Position numbers and translations under genes: made by a program. Of a DNA stretch of 64,000 nt, positions 24,870 through 33,473 are shown piece by piece. The stretch lies in contig CAVVGB010000008.1 of the NCBI GenBank assembly GCA_963747715.1, positions 62,001 through 126,000 on the forward strand. Direction: 5' to 3'. This stretch comes from CAVVGB01 sp963747715 (GTDB lineage Bacteria; Actinomycetota; Thermoleophilia; Gaiellales; Gaiellaceae). Each line of letters starts with the position of its first letter. The first letter of the stretch is position 1. Under the pieces are notes generated by a model. That model had not been told where the DNA came from. It saw only the letters and a program-made list of their open reading frames with translations, and made no database searches.

Positions 24870-24941
24870 GCCCCCGTAGCTCAGTGGATAGAGCAGCGGT
24901 TTCCTAAACCGCGTGCCCAAGTTCGATTCTTGGCGGGGGCA
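24870..24941 (+). tRNA. tRNA-Arg (anticodon CCT)
   Basis: A 72-nt cloverleaf. The acceptor stem is GCCCCCG/CGGGGGC with discriminator A, the D arm GCTC...GAGC, and the anticodon arm GCGGT-TTCCTAA-ACCGC with CCT at loop positions 34-36. A 4-nt variable region and T arm CCAAG-TTCGATT-CTTGG complete it. The CCA end is not encoded. It decodes AGG. No duplicated 3' end or integrase marks an integration site here. Confidence 0.95.
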
Positions 24942-25158
24942 CCTCGCGTTCCGGGCTGCGCAATCCGCCACTCGCTCTTCCTCGTAATGGCCTAGGGACC
25001 CCGGCGCTCTACGCGCTGACCGGCGGGCACGACCTACACCTGGATCACCTCACGGTGGCCCAGGTGCGGTCCCGCGAGCGAGAGGCGAAAGGGGAAACCG
25101 CCTCTCGCGTCGTACTTCTCGTCCGAAAAGAGTTGTACAAACCTGAGCGAACCTCCCC
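24942..25158. other. Gene-poor 217-bp stretch after the tRNA
   Basis: No convincing gene. One frame is open from about 24980 to the TGA at 25157, giving a charged segment (LTGGHDLHLDHLTVAQVRS) without a start or family. Inside it lies a perfect 10-bp stem, 25078-25087 with 25099-25108 and an 11-nt loop. It may be a gene remnant or leader of the next gene. Confidence 0.35.
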
Positions 25159-26661
25159 GTGAGCGCGAGCGCGCCCGCCCCCCAGCCCCCTCCCGCCGTC
25201 GCCGGTCGTCTCGCCACGGTCGCGACAGAGGTCGTGCCGGCCAAGCGCGTCGCGCTCTTCACGCTCGGCGAGACCTGGGCGTACCTCGGAGCCCTCGGAA
25301 CGCTCGTCCTCCTCAACGTGCCGATGCTCGGCTCGGACGGCTGGCCCTTTCGACCGCCCGCCGTCGAAGCCCAAGGCCCGCTCGCGCCGCTCGTTCGCGC
25401 CGCCAAAAGCGAATGGGACCCCGGCCTTCTCCGCTCGGCCGCCCTGCTCGGCGGCTTCCTGATCGCCCTCTACGCGGTCGCCTCACTCGCCCCGGGCGCG
25501 CGGCGGCGCGGCGCGCTGATCGCGGTCACAGCGACGGTCCTCTGCCTTCTCGTCTTGCCCGCCGTGCTGCTGCAGGCCGGGCTGCGCGATGCAACCGCTC
25601 CGTGGTTCTTCACGAACGACTCGACGTACCAGATCGAGCTCGCCGGCGACGTCGTCGCGAGCGGCGACAGTCCGTACGGCCACGACTACGGCGACGAAGG
25701 GCTCTCTCGCTTCTACAGCCTCAAGGGCACGTTCCGGGGCTCCCACGTGGCGACGGAGCACTTCGCGTACTTCCCGGGGACAGCGGTCGCGGCCGCCGGG
25801 TGGAACACCCTCCCGTCCCCGTGGGACGACTTCCGCCTCCTGGTTGCGCTGACCACGCTCGCGACCTTCTTCGTCGTCCTGCTCTTTCGCGCCCCGCTGC
25901 TCTGGCGGCTCGCGCTCGGTGCTCTGCTCGTCGCGAACCCTCTCGCGATCCGGGGCGCCTGGTTCGGCACCGCCGATGCGCCCGGGCTCCTCCTGCTCGT
26001 GCTGGCGTTCGCCCTCGCGAGCCGCTCTCGCTTCACGGCCGGCGCCGTTGCGCTCGCAGCCGCGGTCCTCTTCAAGCAGTTCGCGCTCGTCGCCCTTCCG
26101 TTCTTCGCGATCTTCGTCGTCATGCAAGCCGGTCGCCGCCTCGCGTACCGCGCCGCGGGCGCCTTCGCGCTGGTTGCGTGCGCGGGCCTCGCTCCCTTCG
26201 TCGCGGTCGACCCCGGGGCCTTCTGGGCCGACACGGTCACCTACGGGTCGGAGACGTACAAGATCGTCGGCTACGGCCTTGCCGCCCTGCTTCTCCGCGC
26301 AGGAGTTCTCGAAGGACGCACCGAGGCGTATCCATTCTTCCTGGTCGCGCTCCTCGTCTGGCTGCCGGCCACGTTCCTGCTCCTTCGCGCCCAGTGGCGC
26401 TCCCGCGAGGCGTGGCTCGCCCCGGCCGGGTTCGCTCTCTCGATCTTTCTCCTCGTCTTCATCGGCCGCGCGTTCCATGCGTCGTACCTGATCTGGCCGC
26501 TGGCCGGGATCCTCATGGCCGTGCTCCTCGCCGCCGCCGCGCGCGCCCCCGTCCCCTCGTTACAAGCGGCGCTGCCGACGCGGGAGTTCAGGAGGTCGTT
26601 CGCTCGCGGCGGCCGCCGACGCTCGATCCGCCGAGGAGCTGGAGGCCGGCCGGAGCGATGA
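25159..26661 (+). CDS. Polytopic membrane glycosyltransferase-like protein (GT-C fold, GT87/DUF2029-like)
   Basis: A 500-residue protein with about ten membrane helices and an extracytoplasmic loop after the second. That loop (NDSTYQIELAGDVVASGDSPYGHDYG) carries acidic residues in the place where GT-C mannosyl- and arabinosyltransferases hold their catalytic aspartate. AWFGTADAPGLLLLVLAFALASRSRFTAGAVALAAAVLFKQFAL is a typical GT87 core. It would use a lipid-linked sugar to modify a glycan or protein outside the membrane. The GTG start is preceded by little leader. The basic C-terminal tail (RRSIRRGAGGRPER) is cytoplasmic. Substrate unknown. Confidence 0.78.
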   Translation: MSASAPAPQPPPAVAGRLATVATEVVPAKRVALFTLGETWAYLGALGTLVLLNVPMLGSDGWPFRPPAVEAQGPLAPLVRAAKSEWDPGLLRSAALLGGFLIALYAVASLAPGARRRGALIAVTATVLCLLVLPAVLLQAGLRDATAPWFFTNDSTYQIELAGDVVASGDSPYGHDYGDEGLSRFYSLKGTFRGSHVATEHFAYFPGTAVAAAGWNTLPSPWDDFRLLVALTTLATFFVVLLFRAPLLWRLALGALLVANPLAIRGAWFGTADAPGLLLLVLAFALASRSRFTAGAVALAAAVLFKQFALVALPFFAIFVVMQAGRRLAYRAAGAFALVACAGLAPFVAVDPGAFWADTVTYGSETYKIVGYGLAALLLRAGVLEGRTEAYPFFLVALLVWLPATFLLLRAQWRSREAWLAPAGFALSIFLLVFIGRAFHASYLIWPLAGILMAVLLAAAARAPVPSLQAALPTREFRRSFARGGRRRSIRRGAGGRPER

Positions 26662-26714
26662 CGGGCCCGGCGTCGTAGGGAACGCCGAGCCGACCCGGGA
26701 CGTGCCGAACCCCG

Positions 26715-26744
26715 TTGCAGTTCGCGTTCGGTGGCATACTGCAA
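26715..26744. promoter_or_regulatory. TTGCAG-N18-CTGCAA dyad upstream of the first GxGWxW peptide gene
   Basis: Six-base arms 26715-26720 and 26739-26744 form an inverted repeat. The left arm could also act as a -35 (TTGCAG) with TACTGC 16 bp downstream. It lies 67 bp before the peptide ATG. A dimeric regulator site is possible; no regulator is known. Confidence 0.35.
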
Positions 26745-26810
26745 GCCCGCCCCTGGCGAGGTCAAATCAAGAGGCCGGGAACGCGGCGCCCGGGACGAAG
26801 GGAGAACGAA

Positions 26811-26903
26811 ATGCTTTCGTGGAAGGGCACCCTGGTGAAGCTGCTCGCTCTGGCGGCGTTCATCGCCTCTTTCGCCGGCGAAGGCGAAGGCTGGACCTGG
26901 TAG
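26811..26903 (+). CDS. Short exported-type peptide ending GxGWxW (peptide 1)
   Basis: A 30-residue open frame preceded by AAGGGAG six bases before ATG. It has a short charged head (MLSWKGTLVK), a hydrophobic core (LLALAAFIASFAG) and the tail EGEGWTW at the stop codon. The layout resembles a signal peptide plus mini-peptide, with a possible cut after SFA. A second peptide with the same plan (ASF-x-G, then GWxW) starts at 28446. The gene lies 78 bp before a sensor kinase. Conservation of the unusual tail argues for a real gene; function unknown. Confidence 0.62.
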   Translation: MLSWKGTLVKLLALAAFIASFAGEGEGWTW

Positions 26904-26981
26904 GCCACGGCGGCCAGGCAAGTCGCCGCTCCCTCCGAGAACGCCTCCCCTAGAGGGTGGAGGCCCCGGAGGCCTCGCTCC

Positions 26982-28355
26982 CTGAGCGGTCACGGCCGCC
27001 TGCTTCCCGTCGTCGCGCCCGTCGCAGCCGGCGGGGCAGTCGCCAGCGCGGCGGCCGTCTGGTCGTTCGCAGCTTCCAGCCCCTCGGGGAGGACGCTTGC
27101 CGGTCTGGCAGCGCTCCTCGCCGCGTCGATCGTCGCGGAGGTTTTTCCCGTGCCGATCGAGGGCGTGGCGGTCGGGGCCACGTCGCTCGCGAACGTCTTC
27201 ATCGTCGGGGCGGCGGTCGTGTACGGCTGGGCTCCGGCCGTCCTGATCGCGCTGTCGACGATTACCGCCGTCGAGATCGCGCGACGGCGCCCGGCCATCC
27301 GCGTCGCCTTCAACATGGGCTTGTACGCCCTCGCGGCGACGGCGGCAGGGCTCGCCGCCGAAGGCTCGGAAGGAAACGATCTCGCGGCGCTCGCGCTGGG
27401 TGCATTCTCCGCCTCGGCCGCGTTCTGGCTCGTCGACGTAGTCCTACTCGCCGCGGTGGTCGCGAGGGCCTCGGACGAGCGCTTGCTCCCGTACGCCTGG
27501 CGCTACGTGTTCTGGACGGCCATCCCCTTCGCGATCATGGCGTCGCTCGCCGTTCTTCTGGTCGTCCTCTGGGACCGTTCGCCGCTGATCGCGATGGTGC
27601 TGATCGCGCCGATGGTGGCGATCGCCCTGTACCAGCGCTCGGTGCAGAGCTCCCTCGACCGCCTGCGCGAGGTCGACCGCCTCAAGGATGAGTTCGTCGC
27701 GGTCGCCTCACACGAGCTGCGTACTCCGCTGACGGCGGTGTACGGCGCCTCCATCACGCTACGGCAACACGACCTCGACGCCGAGACCCGGGACAGGATG
27801 CTCGACGTGATCTTCCACGAGTCCGACCGGCTTGCCCGGATCGTGAACGACGTGCTGTGGGCGAGCCGGCTCGAATCCGGCAGTCTCCGAACGATTGTCG
27901 AGAGTTGTGACGTCGGCGAGCTCGCCAAGGACGTTGTGACGGAGACCCGCCCCCGGCTACCGGCGGGCTGCACGCTCGAGCTCGCGTCCCCGTCGGCATT
28001 GCCGCGCGTCGCCGCCGACCCGGAAAAGCTTCGGCGTGTCCTCGTGAACCTCGTCGACAACGCAATCAAGTACTCGCCGGACGGTGGCCGGATCGATGTG
28101 GAGCTGAGCGCATCGGACGGCCGCCTCCGCTTTGCCGTTCGCGACCAGGGGCTGGGCATTCCGGAGGCCGAGCAGGAGCGGATCTTCGACAAGTTCCACC
28201 GTCTCGACCCATACCTCCAGCGCGGCGTGAGCGGCACGGGCCTCGGCCTCTACATCTGCCGCGAGCTGGTGCGCCAAATGGATGGGCGAATCTGGGTCGA
28301 ATCATCAGACGGTGAGGGGTCGACCTTCTCCGTCGAGCTGCCTGCCGCCGACTAG
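26982..28355 (+). CDS. Membrane sensor histidine kinase (shares sensor domain with the GGDEF/HD-GYP protein)
   Basis: An N-terminal sensor of six to seven helices is followed by HisKA and HATPase domains. The phospho-acceptor is His in VASHELRTPLTAVYG. The N box is NLVDNAIKYSPDGG, G1 RDQGLGIPEAEQERIFDKF and G2 GTGLGLYI. The sensor stretch AEVFPVPIEGVAVGATSLANVF is nearly repeated in the protein at 28540. Homology to that protein extends upstream of GTG 27150 to LLPVVAPVAAGG, so the start must be earlier. The only fitting codon is CTG 26982, nine bases after GGAGG; the start is therefore uncertain. No response regulator is adjacent. Confidence 0.82.
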   Translation: MSGHGRLLPVVAPVAAGGAVASAAAVWSFAASSPSGRTLAGLAALLAASIVAEVFPVPIEGVAVGATSLANVFIVGAAVVYGWAPAVLIALSTITAVEIARRRPAIRVAFNMGLYALAATAAGLAAEGSEGNDLAALALGAFSASAAFWLVDVVLLAAVVARASDERLLPYAWRYVFWTAIPFAIMASLAVLLVVLWDRSPLIAMVLIAPMVAIALYQRSVQSSLDRLREVDRLKDEFVAVASHELRTPLTAVYGASITLRQHDLDAETRDRMLDVIFHESDRLARIVNDVLWASRLESGSLRTIVESCDVGELAKDVVTETRPRLPAGCTLELASPSALPRVAADPEKLRRVLVNLVDNAIKYSPDGGRIDVELSASDGRLRFAVRDQGLGIPEAEQERIFDKFHRLDPYLQRGVSGTGLGLYICRELVRQMDGRIWVESSDGEGSTFSVELPAAD

Positions 28356-28365
28356 GACCCACCGG

Positions 28366-28381
28366 CCCCCCTTTTTGGGGG
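28366..28381 (+). terminator. C-rich hairpin after the sensor kinase
   Basis: CCCCCC-TTTTT-GGGGG lies 10 bp after the kinase stop. The stem is short but all G:C. No T-tract follows the stem, so it may be a weak terminator or a leader element of peptide 2. A near copy in inverted orientation lies at 36074-36088. Confidence 0.35.
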
Positions 28382-28445
28382 TGAGCGCACCGGGACGGCG
28401 AGCCGATCCGAGTTGGCGGCATTCAGCTAGTCGAAAGGAATCGAC

Positions 28446-28535
28446 ATGTCGTTGCGTCGTTTGTGGACCAGTCCCCTCGTCGTCGGCCTCGCGCTTCTGC
28501 TCGCGTCCTTCGGCGGCCGCGGCTGGAAGTGGTAG
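28446..28535 (+). CDS. Short exported-type peptide ending GxGWxW (peptide 2)
   Basis: A 29-residue open frame with basic head MSLRRLWTSP, hydrophobic core LVVGLALLLASFGG and tail RGWKW at the stop. It shares the ASF-x-G and GWxW pattern with peptide 1. The ribosome site AAGGAA sits in the loop of a 5-bp hairpin (GTCGA 28430-28434 with TCGAC 28441-28445) that abuts the ATG, so translation may be structure-controlled. It follows the kinase and its stop lies 4 bp from the stop of the convergent GGDEF/HD-GYP gene. Function unknown. Confidence 0.62.
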   Translation: MSLRRLWTSPLVVGLALLLASFGGRGWKW

Positions 28536-28539
28536 CCAC

Positions 28540-30309
28540 CTAAGCTTGCTTGAGGGCCGCGAGCTCCGTTTGCTCGAGGCCCTCAAGGAACACCTGCACC
28601 ACGGTCGGGTCGAACTGCGCGCCGGCGCAGCGCTCGAGCTCGGCGACGGCATCCTCGTGTGAGAGCTTGCCGCGGTACACGCGGTCGCTCGTCATCGCGT
28701 CGTAGGCGTCGGCGACGAAGAGGATCCGCGAGCCGAGCGGGATCTCCTCTTCTTCGAGGCCTTCGGGATAGCCGCGACCATCCCAGCGCTCGTGGTGGTG
28801 CAGCACCCACGTCGCCACCGGCTCGATCCCGAGTGACTCGAGCATCCGATAGCCGATGTGCGGGTGCCGTTCGAGAACGAGGCGCTCCGCGTCGTTCAGC
28901 GGTCCCGGCTTGCGCAAGATGTCCTCGGGGATGGCGAGCTTGCCGATGTCGTGCAGGCGGCCGGCCAGCCGGGCGAGCTCAACCTCGTTACGAGGGAGCC
29001 CCATGCGCTTGGCGAGGCGCCCCGCGAGCTCGCCGACCATGTACGAGTGATGCCCGGTGTAAGCGTCGCGGCCGTCGACCGCGTGCGCGAGGGAGGCAGC
29101 CGCGCGCAGCCGCGCGGACCGGTCGCGCCCTTCCGCAAGGTCGCGGAGCTGACCGAGCTCCTGGACGTCCGGCCGGTACACCCGCACGTGGTTCTTGCCC
29201 TCATTCTTCGCCTGGTAGAGGGCCGCGTCGGCGACGCGCAGGAGCTCGTTGCGGTCGACCCCATACTGGGGGTACTCGGCGATCCCGGCGGACAGCGTGA
29301 CCTCGACGCCGCGCACTCCCGCGCCCATCGCCACGCGGTGGAGAACGGCCTCGGCCACGGCGGCCGCGTCGTCCTCACTCCGGCCGGGAAGCAGGAGCGC
29401 GAACTCGTCGCCGCCGAGGCGGAAGGCCTCGCCGTTCTGGCGCAGGCGCCGCGCGATGTGCGCGAGCACGCGGTCGCCCACGGGATGGCCGTGGCGGTCG
29501 TTGATGTCCTTGAAGTCGTCGATGTCGAGGAGACAGAGCGACAGAATCGTCTTGCCCGCGTCGGCCGCTTCGAGATCGTGCTGCAGTCGCTCCTGAAAGC
29601 TCCGGTGGTTGCCGAGGCCGGTGAGCGGATCCGTGAGCGCGAGGCGGACCGCCTCGAGCTCGCGGTGCACGGAGCGCTGGTAGAGAGCGATTGCGAGGAG
29701 CGGGCCGGCGAGCGCGGCGGCGAGAAACGGGGAACGCTCCCAGAGCGCCGCCAGCATGAGGCTGACCGAGGCCATGATCGCGAAGACCACGAACGTCGAA
29801 CGCACCGCGCGCTGGAGCAGATCGAAGAAGGGCTCGCGCGCCCAGCGCGCGACGATGGCCGCGACCAGAGGAAGGTTGACGGCGTAGAACGCGGTGGCTG
29901 CGAGCAGTACGGCCGCCGTGAGCGCCAGGAAGCCTTCGTCCTCGAAGGGAAGCGCCGTCAGTCCCGCGGCCGCGGCGGCGAGCACGTAGACGGACGTGTT
30001 GTACCCGATGCGGATCAAGGGGCGCCGCCGGCTGCTCTCCACGATCAGCTGCGTCAGGAGCGCGACGAGCGTCGCGGCCGGCCACCCGTACAGGACGGCA
30101 GTCCCGACGATGAAGACGGTGGCGAGAGACGTCCCTCCGACCGGGACGTTCTCGATCGGCACGGGGAACGCCTCCGCCAGCGTCGAGGCCACGAGCAGGG
30201 CGAGCAGGCCGGCAAGCGTCGCGGCGTCTGGGTCGGACGAGACGAACTCGACCAGCGCGAAGACAGCCATCCCGAAGGCGGCCAGCGCCACCGGTAGGAC
30301 CACCGGCAT
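28540..30309 (-). CDS. Membrane GGDEF and HD-GYP-type signalling protein
   Basis: A 589-residue protein with three parts. Residues 1-205 are a membrane sensor homologous to that of the kinase at 26982 (AEAFPVPIENVPVGGTSLATVF). Next comes a GGDEF domain: DPLTGLGNHRSFQERL and an intact RLGGDEFALLLPGR active-site loop, with no clear RxxD inhibitory site. The C-terminal HD domain has HDIGKLAIPEDIL and HHHERWDGRGYPEGLE, the HD-GYP motif set. It may therefore both make and break cyclic di-GMP. ATG 30309 starts at PVVLPVAL. It is transcribed towards peptide 2. Confidence 0.92.
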   Translation of the reverse strand: MPVVLPVALAAFGMAVFALVEFVSSDPDAATLAGLLALLVASTLAEAFPVPIENVPVGGTSLATVFIVGTAVLYGWPAATLVALLTQLIVESSRRRPLIRIGYNTSVYVLAAAAAGLTALPFEDEGFLALTAAVLLAATAFYAVNLPLVAAIVARWAREPFFDLLQRAVRSTFVVFAIMASVSLMLAALWERSPFLAAALAGPLLAIALYQRSVHRELEAVRLALTDPLTGLGNHRSFQERLQHDLEAADAGKTILSLCLLDIDDFKDINDRHGHPVGDRVLAHIARRLRQNGEAFRLGGDEFALLLPGRSEDDAAAVAEAVLHRVAMGAGVRGVEVTLSAGIAEYPQYGVDRNELLRVADAALYQAKNEGKNHVRVYRPDVQELGQLRDLAEGRDRSARLRAAASLAHAVDGRDAYTGHHSYMVGELAGRLAKRMGLPRNEVELARLAGRLHDIGKLAIPEDILRKPGPLNDAERLVLERHPHIGYRMLESLGIEPVATWVLHHHERWDGRGYPEGLEEEEIPLGSRILFVADAYDAMTSDRVYRGKLSHEDAVAELERCAGAQFDPTVVQVFLEGLEQTELAALKQA

Positions 30310-30481
30310 GAGACGCGCCGTCTCCCGTGAGATGCGCCAGACCGGTCGTCTGACTGGGTTTCCTACTTGTGCGGGCTGGAAGCCGATGTGCGGACCCCTT
30401 TGCCGGCCGGGGGCCGCTGCCCGGTCCTTCCGAAGTTCCTAGTTCCAGGCTAATTATGCCAGCAGCTCGAGACTCCTCCCA

Positions 30482-33316
30482 CTAGTACCTCTCGAGGCAC
30501 TCGCGGGCGATGCGGTCCTGCTCGATCAGGTGCGCCGTCGGGTACCCCTCGCTCGGGCTCGCACGCCACGGCCGCCCGATGTAGCGAAGCTCGACCTCGG
30601 CCGGCAGTCCCTCCTCGAGCCTGTGCCGGATGGCGCGCCAGGGTCCCATGTTCTGGGGCTCCTCCTGCGCCCACACGACCTCGGTCACGTTCGGATAGCG
30701 GGAGAGGAGCTCGTCGTACGCTGCGAGCGGGAACGGGTAGAGCTGCTCCAGCCGGGCGACCGCGACACCCTCGGACGGGTCATGCCCCTCGTGCCCGACG
30801 ATGTCGTAGTAGATCTTCCCGGAGCAAAGGACGAGGCGGCGCGTCTGCCGCCGTCCCTCTTCGTCGAGCGCGGGATCGTCGAGGATCGGGCGGAAGCTCC
30901 CCTTCACGAGGTGCTTCAGGTCCGATGTGGCCTGCGGCAGTCGCAGCAGGCCCTTCGGCGTGAGGAGGACGAGCGGGCGCGGCTTCGGGTGGAGCGCCTG
31001 ACGGCGGATGACGTGGAAGTACTGCGCCGCAGTCGTGCAGTTGACGATCCTGATGTTCTCCTGCGCGGCCATCTGCATGAAGCGCTCGACCCGCGCGCTC
31101 GAGTGCTCCGGGCCGCTTCCCTCGTAGCCGTGCGGAAGCAGGAGCGTGAGCCGTGAGCTCTGCTGCCACTTCGCGAGCCCCGACACGATGAACTGGTCGA
31201 TGATCACCTGCGCCGAGTTGACGAAGTCGCCGAACTGCGCTTCCCACAGGACGAGCGCGCGCGGGCACGACACCGAGTAGCCGTACTCGAAACCGAGCGC
31301 GGCCATCTCGGACAGCGGCGAGTTGTAGACCTGAAACGGCGCGGACGCCCCTTTGACGTACTCGATCGGCGTGTACGTCTCACCCGTCTTCGCGTCGTGG
31401 AGGACGAGGTGGCGGTGCGAGAAGGTGCCGCGCTCCGTGTCCTGACCGGTCAGCCGGACGGGAATGCCTTCGGTGAGGAGCGTCGCGAACGCGAGGCCCT
31501 CGGTCTGTGCCCAGTCCATCCCGCCCTCCTCGAGCGTCGCGCGCCGGCGCTCGAGCTGCTTGACGAGCTTGGGGTGCACCGTGAACCCGTCGGGGACCGT
31601 GATCAGCTGCTCGTTGAGATCGCGTAGCCGATCCTCCGGCACCGCGGTGTCGAGGTGCGAGTCTCCGGCGTGACCCGGGCGGCGCTCCTTCGGCGTCGAC
31701 GACGTTCCCGCCGCGATCGCCGCCTTGAGCACCTCGTGCGCGTCTCGCATGGCCTTTTGCACGGCGACGTCGAGGCTCTCGACGTCTTCCTCGCTCAGCG
31801 CGCCCGCCTCGACGAGCCGGGCCGCGAACTGCTGGCGGACCGTCGGATGGCTCTCGATCGTCTCGTACATGAGCGGCTGCGTGTACGCGGGCTCGTCGCC
31901 CTCGTTGTGCCCGAAGCGGCGGTAGCCGACGAGGTCGACGACGATGTCGTGACGGAAGCGCTCTCGGAACGCCATCGCCAGGCGGATGGCGGCGATCGCC
32001 CCCTCCGCGTCGTCGGCGTTCACGTGGATGATCGGAGCGTCGAAGCCCTTGGCGAGGTCGCTCGAGTAACGCGTCGAGCGCCCGTCCTCCGGATCGGTCG
32101 TGAAGCCGATCTGGTTGTTCGCGATCAGGTGGAGCGTGCCTCCCGTCGTGTAGCCGGGGAGCCCCTGCAGGTTGAGCGTCTCCGCGACGACGCCCTGCCC
32201 CGGGAACGCCGCGTCGCCGTGGATCAAGACGGCGAGGGCGGCCGTCGGGTGGTGCACGTCGGTCGCGGACTCGTGATCGGTCTGCAACGCGCGCGTCTCG
32301 CCTTCGACGACGGGGTCGACGTACTCGAGGTGGCTCGGGTTCGCGGCGAGGCCGACGCGGACGTCGCCGCTCGACGTCTTGCGCACGCCCTCGGCGCCGT
32401 GGTGGTACTTGACGTCGCCGGTCCCGCCCTCCGAGTCCGACGTCACCGCCTCGATCGCCTTCTCGCCCTCGAACTCGCGCAGGATCGTTTCGTACGAGCG
32501 GCCGATGATGTGAGCGAGGACGTTCAAGCGGCCGCGGTGTGCCATGCCCATCACGACGTGCCGGGCGCCGTCGCTCGCTGCGAGCTCGATCGCCTCGTCG
32601 AGCATGGGGACCATCACGTCGAGGCCTTCGATCGAGAACGACTTCTGGCCGAGGAACGCGCGGCGCAGGTACCGCTCCATCCCCTCGACCTCGGTCAGCC
32701 TTCGCAGGAGCACGCGCCGCTCGTCGTCCGTGAGTGGCGTCCTGAACCTCCCCGACTCGATTGCCGTGCGAAGCCAGACGCGCTGCTGGTGATCGGAGAT
32801 GTGCTCGATCTCGTAGGCAAGGGTCCCACAGTAGGTCTCGTGCAGGCGCGGGTAGGCCTCGGCCAGCGTCTCGCCCGCCACATGCACCCGCAGGACCTTG
32901 GCGGGGATCTGACGCATGAGCTCCTCCGAGAGCCTCGGCTCGAGCCGGTCGGGATCGAGTGCCGGGTCGCCGGGAGGATCGCTGCCGAGCGGATCCAGGC
33001 GCGCGGCCAGATGCCCGTGTGTGCGGTGCGCCTTGATGAGCGACATGGCCGCCGCCACCCCGCCCAGAAGCTGAGGCGCGGGCGCCGCAGGCTCGGCTCT
33101 GGCCGCCCCGTCACCGTCGCCGTCCCCGTCTGCGATGCCCGGCTGCAGCTCGCGCAGCCGCTGGACGAGCGGGTGGCTCTCGAGCAGGGGGCGCGGCGCC
33201 GCCTCGAACAGCGCCCTCCACTCGTCGTCGACGGTATCGGGGGAAGCGAGGTACTCGGCGAAAAGCTCCTGAACGAAGCCAGCGTTCAGGTCATCGAATC
33301 GCTCCTGACCCACCAA
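30482..33316 (-). CDS. sucA: 2-oxoglutarate dehydrogenase E1 component (thiamine diphosphate)
   Basis: A 944-residue E1o/KGD-type decarboxylase of the TCA cycle. The N-terminal segment (FVQELFAEYLASPDTVDDEWRALF) is the E2-binding peptide. The thiamine-diphosphate motif is IHGDAAFPGQGVVAETLNLQ through LIANNQIGFTTDP, and HRGRLNVLAHI and GYRRFGHNEGDEPAYTQP are substrate-site signatures. There is no fused succinyltransferase domain, unlike mycobacterial KGD, so E2 must be encoded elsewhere. The start is TTG 33316 or GTG 33313; a TATCCT hexamer close upstream suggests a short or absent leader. It ends 172 bp before the GGDEF gene on the same strand. Confidence 0.96.
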   Translation of the reverse strand: MVGQERFDDLNAGFVQELFAEYLASPDTVDDEWRALFEAAPRPLLESHPLVQRLRELQPGIADGDGDGDGAARAEPAAPAPQLLGGVAAAMSLIKAHRTHGHLAARLDPLGSDPPGDPALDPDRLEPRLSEELMRQIPAKVLRVHVAGETLAEAYPRLHETYCGTLAYEIEHISDHQQRVWLRTAIESGRFRTPLTDDERRVLLRRLTEVEGMERYLRRAFLGQKSFSIEGLDVMVPMLDEAIELAASDGARHVVMGMAHRGRLNVLAHIIGRSYETILREFEGEKAIEAVTSDSEGGTGDVKYHHGAEGVRKTSSGDVRVGLAANPSHLEYVDPVVEGETRALQTDHESATDVHHPTAALAVLIHGDAAFPGQGVVAETLNLQGLPGYTTGGTLHLIANNQIGFTTDPEDGRSTRYSSDLAKGFDAPIIHVNADDAEGAIAAIRLAMAFRERFRHDIVVDLVGYRRFGHNEGDEPAYTQPLMYETIESHPTVRQQFAARLVEAGALSEEDVESLDVAVQKAMRDAHEVLKAAIAAGTSSTPKERRPGHAGDSHLDTAVPEDRLRDLNEQLITVPDGFTVHPKLVKQLERRRATLEEGGMDWAQTEGLAFATLLTEGIPVRLTGQDTERGTFSHRHLVLHDAKTGETYTPIEYVKGASAPFQVYNSPLSEMAALGFEYGYSVSCPRALVLWEAQFGDFVNSAQVIIDQFIVSGLAKWQQSSRLTLLLPHGYEGSGPEHSSARVERFMQMAAQENIRIVNCTTAAQYFHVIRRQALHPKPRPLVLLTPKGLLRLPQATSDLKHLVKGSFRPILDDPALDEEGRRQTRRLVLCSGKIYYDIVGHEGHDPSEGVAVARLEQLYPFPLAAYDELLSRYPNVTEVVWAQEEPQNMGPWRAIRHRLEEGLPAEVELRYIGRPWRASPSEGYPTAHLIEQDRIARECLERY

Positions 33317-33473
33317 GCTGAGGATACCGATGCAGGCCGCTGCAAATCGCGGCGCGCGAGCTTGCGAACTCCGGTCTCAGGAGTAATCTTTCACGCGTGC
33401 GCGAGCTGACGCCCGGGCTACGCGCAGGCGGCCGACCTGGTCCACCGCTGGCGCTTCGTAAGACGCACCGCTG

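Noticed and set aside
24870..25158. tRNA-Arg as an integration site with an integrase remnant
   Set aside because: No duplicated tRNA 3' end, no recognisable integrase motif and no mobile genes nearby; the open frame is short and unassigned.
30310..30481. Cyclic di-GMP riboswitch in the leader of the GGDEF/HD-GYP gene
   Set aside because: The 172-bp leader has G/C hairpins but none of the conserved GEMM bases in the right order.
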